The translations under genes and the position numbers were made by a program. A stretch of DNA of 7,327 bases from Limnohabitans sp. (lineage in GTDB: Bacteria > Pseudomonadota > Gammaproteobacteria > Burkholderiales > Burkholderiaceae_C), in NCBI GenBank assembly GCA_015657605.1, contig JACDQO010000013.1, forward strand, positions 1 through 7,327. Reading direction: 5' to 3'. Positions within the stretch are counted from its first letter, which is position 1. Each line of letters opens with the position of its first letter. Below, piece by piece: positions 5,973 to 7,327 of this stretch. The notes below the pieces were generated by a model, which was given only the letters and a program-made list of their open reading frames with translations, was not told the origin of the DNA and did no database searches.

Positions 5973-6654
5973 ATGCAAAGCTCTCTGGCCATCACGGCCT
6001 TGATGATGGGGGTGCTCGGCGGGCCGCACGTGCGTGGCCATGTGCGGCGCGGCTTGCGCCGGCTTGGGGCAAGCCGCGGGTGAGCGCCGGGCGCAGGCCT
6101 TGCTGGGTTTTCAGGTGGGGCGCTTGGCTGGCTATGCGCTCTTGGGCGCCTTGGCGGCCGCCAGTGTCCAAGGCTTGGGGTGGCTGACCACGCAATCGGC
6201 CGCCATTCGCCCGATTTGGACTTTGCTGCACCTGACGGCCTTGGTGCTGGGCTTGTTGCTCATGTTGCAAGCACGGCAACCCGTGTGGCTCGATGCCGCT
6301 GCGCGCCGTTTGTGGGCGCGCGTGCGCGCCTTCAATACCCGCTGGGGTCGCGCCGCACCGTGGATGGTGGGCGGGCTGTGGGCCTTGATGCCTTGCGGTT
6401 TGCTGTATTCGGCCCTGATGGTGGCCGCCTTGACGAGTCAGCCGCTAGAGGGTGCAGCCACCATGGCCTTGTTTGCCTTGGGCAGCAGCATCAGCCTGTG
6501 GGCGGGGCCTTGGTTGTTCTTGCGCATGCAATCGCTGGGTGATGGCACTTGGGGCATGCGGACCGCAGGTTTGGCGTTGGCCTCTGTGTCGGCCTGGGCC
6601 TTGTGGATGGGGCTGGTGCATGACCAGGCCCCTTGGTGCATTGCGCCCGTTTGA
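5973..6654 (+). pseudogene. COG2836-type 'sulfite exporter TauE/SafE family' membrane protein, frameshifted
   Basis: The gene starts at ATG 5973 (Met-Gln-Ser-Ser-Leu-Ala-Ile-Thr...) and reads normally to Gly-Gly-Pro-His (His codon 6027-6029). One extra base at about 6030 then breaks the frame. As written it would stop at 6081-6083 after 36 residues. Dropping that base restores Gly-Gly-Pro-His-Cys-Val-Ala-Met-Cys-Gly, the conserved His-Cys-x-x-Met-Cys motif of the family, and gives a 226-residue protein. The part from 6034 on is an uninterrupted frame with helices covering roughly 6106-6180, 6214-6270, 6358-6435, 6457-6525 and 6565-6620. It includes the second family motif, Met-Pro-Cys-Gly-Leu-Leu-Tyr-Ser, at about 6388-6411. 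Relatives resemble the DsbD/CcdA transmembrane domain and often sit near cbb3 or copper genes. Metal or thiol handling is inferred, and real sulfite export is doubtful. The frameshift may be a sequencing error or a true mutation. Confidence 0.8.
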
Positions 6655-6656
6655 AC

Positions 6657-7327
6657 TCAGGCCGCCAGGCCTTTGTAAAGCATGTAAGCAGCCAGCAAAT
6701 ACAGCACGCTGGCGAACACGCGTTTGAGTTGCTTAACAGGCAGTTTGTGGGCGGTTGACGCACCCACAGGAGCCATCAAGACGCTGCACACCGCGATCAC
6801 CACCAAAGCGGGCAACCACAGGTAGCCAAAGCTGTAGTCCGGCAAGTTTTGGACGTTCTGGCCGCTCACGATGTACCCAGCCACGTTGGCCAGTGCGATC
6901 GGAAAGCCCAGCGCTGCACTGGTGGCCACCGCATTGTGAATGGCCACGTTGCACCAAGCCATAAAAGGCACGCTGATGAAGCCACCACCCGCGCCCACGA
7001 GACCCGAGAGCAAACCAATCAGTCCGCCCGCACCGAGCAAACCTTGAAAGCCAGGCACCTGGCGGGAAGGCGCAGGCTTTTTGTCCAAAAACATTTGGGT
7101 GGCAGAAAAGCCCACAAGGCCGCAAAAAAGAGCGCCAAGTAAGAGCCTTTGACGAAAGCAAAAATCGCCAAGCTGCCCAGCAAACTGCCCACCACGATGC
7201 CCGGGGCCAAGCCCTTGACCAAGTCCCAGCGAACCGCTTTTTTCTTGTGGTGCGCGCGCACGCTGGACACACTGGTGAAGATGATGGTGGCCATCGAAGT
7301 CGCAATGGCCATCTTGACAGCAAGATC
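6657..7327 (-). pseudogene. TauE/SafE-family permease (PF01925 type), frameshifted and 5' partial
   Basis: Multi-helix inner-membrane permease. Members are linked to export or uptake of sulfite, sulfoacetate or other anions, but the substrate here is unknown. The frame enters from the right edge (Asp-Leu-Ala-Val-Lys-Met-Ala-Ile-Ala-Thr-Ser), continues through SSVRAHHKKKAVRWDLV and helices to Phe-Phe-Ala-Ala-Leu, then breaks at about 7115. It resumes in another frame as Val-Gly-Phe-Ser-Ala-Thr-Gln-Met-Phe-Leu-Asp-Lys. Restoring one missing G on the coding strand between 7115 and 7116 joins the two parts. The corrected visible protein is 223 residues. The second half holds GLVGAGGGFISVPFM, the glycine-rich repeat motif of the family; its first copy and about 40-50 N-terminal residues should lie beyond the window. 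The left end converges on the preceding gene with 2 bases between stops. The frameshift could be real or an error. Confidence 0.82.

Noticed and set aside
1..7327. CRISPR array, insertion sequence, tRNA or rRNA
   Set aside because: No regularly spaced repeats, no transposase-like frame with terminal repeats and no tRNA-like or rRNA-like stretch was seen on reading both strands.

Overview
The window reads as a piece of a betaproteobacterial chromosome, most likely Burkholderiales and Comamonadaceae-like. That placement is inferred from protein sequence character and from the grouping of the cbb3 oxidase genes with a divergent fnr/hemN pair. No taxonomic marker is present and no search was run. 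All identified genes belong to, or plausibly support, microaerobic or anaerobic respiration.

Layout. (1) 1-3539, plus strand: the downstream part of a cbb3-type cytochrome c oxidase operon. It holds ccoO (a few N-terminal codons cut off by the window edge), the tiny ccoQ, the di-heme ccoP, the iron-sulfur membrane protein ccoG (TTG start) and a short FixH/CcoH-like protein. The catalytic subunit gene ccoN should lie just left of the window. (2) 3588-4307, minus strand: an FNR-type oxygen-sensing regulator with all four cluster cysteines. (3) 4308-4515: a divergent regulatory region with two near-consensus FNR boxes, one close to fnr and one upstream of hemN. (4) 4516-5898, plus strand: hemN, the oxygen-independent coproporphyrinogen III oxidase. 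(5) 5973-6654, plus strand: a small membrane protein of the COG2836 'TauE/SafE-like' type, broken by one extra base inside its conserved His-Cys-x-x-Met-Cys motif. (6) 6657-7327, minus strand: a second, unrelated membrane permease of the classical TauE/SafE family. It is also broken by a single-base frameshift and runs off the right edge.

Working together: Fnr senses oxygen loss and probably controls hemN and itself through the two boxes. HemN supplies heme without oxygen. CcoO, CcoQ and CcoP with CcoN form the high-affinity terminal oxidase. CcoG and the FixH-like protein assist its copper and cofactor assembly.

I see no mobile element, CRISPR array, tRNA or rRNA, and no clear novel system. 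The points most worth a second look are the two single-base frameshifts in the last 1.3 kb, the paired FNR boxes, and the short FixH-like protein.
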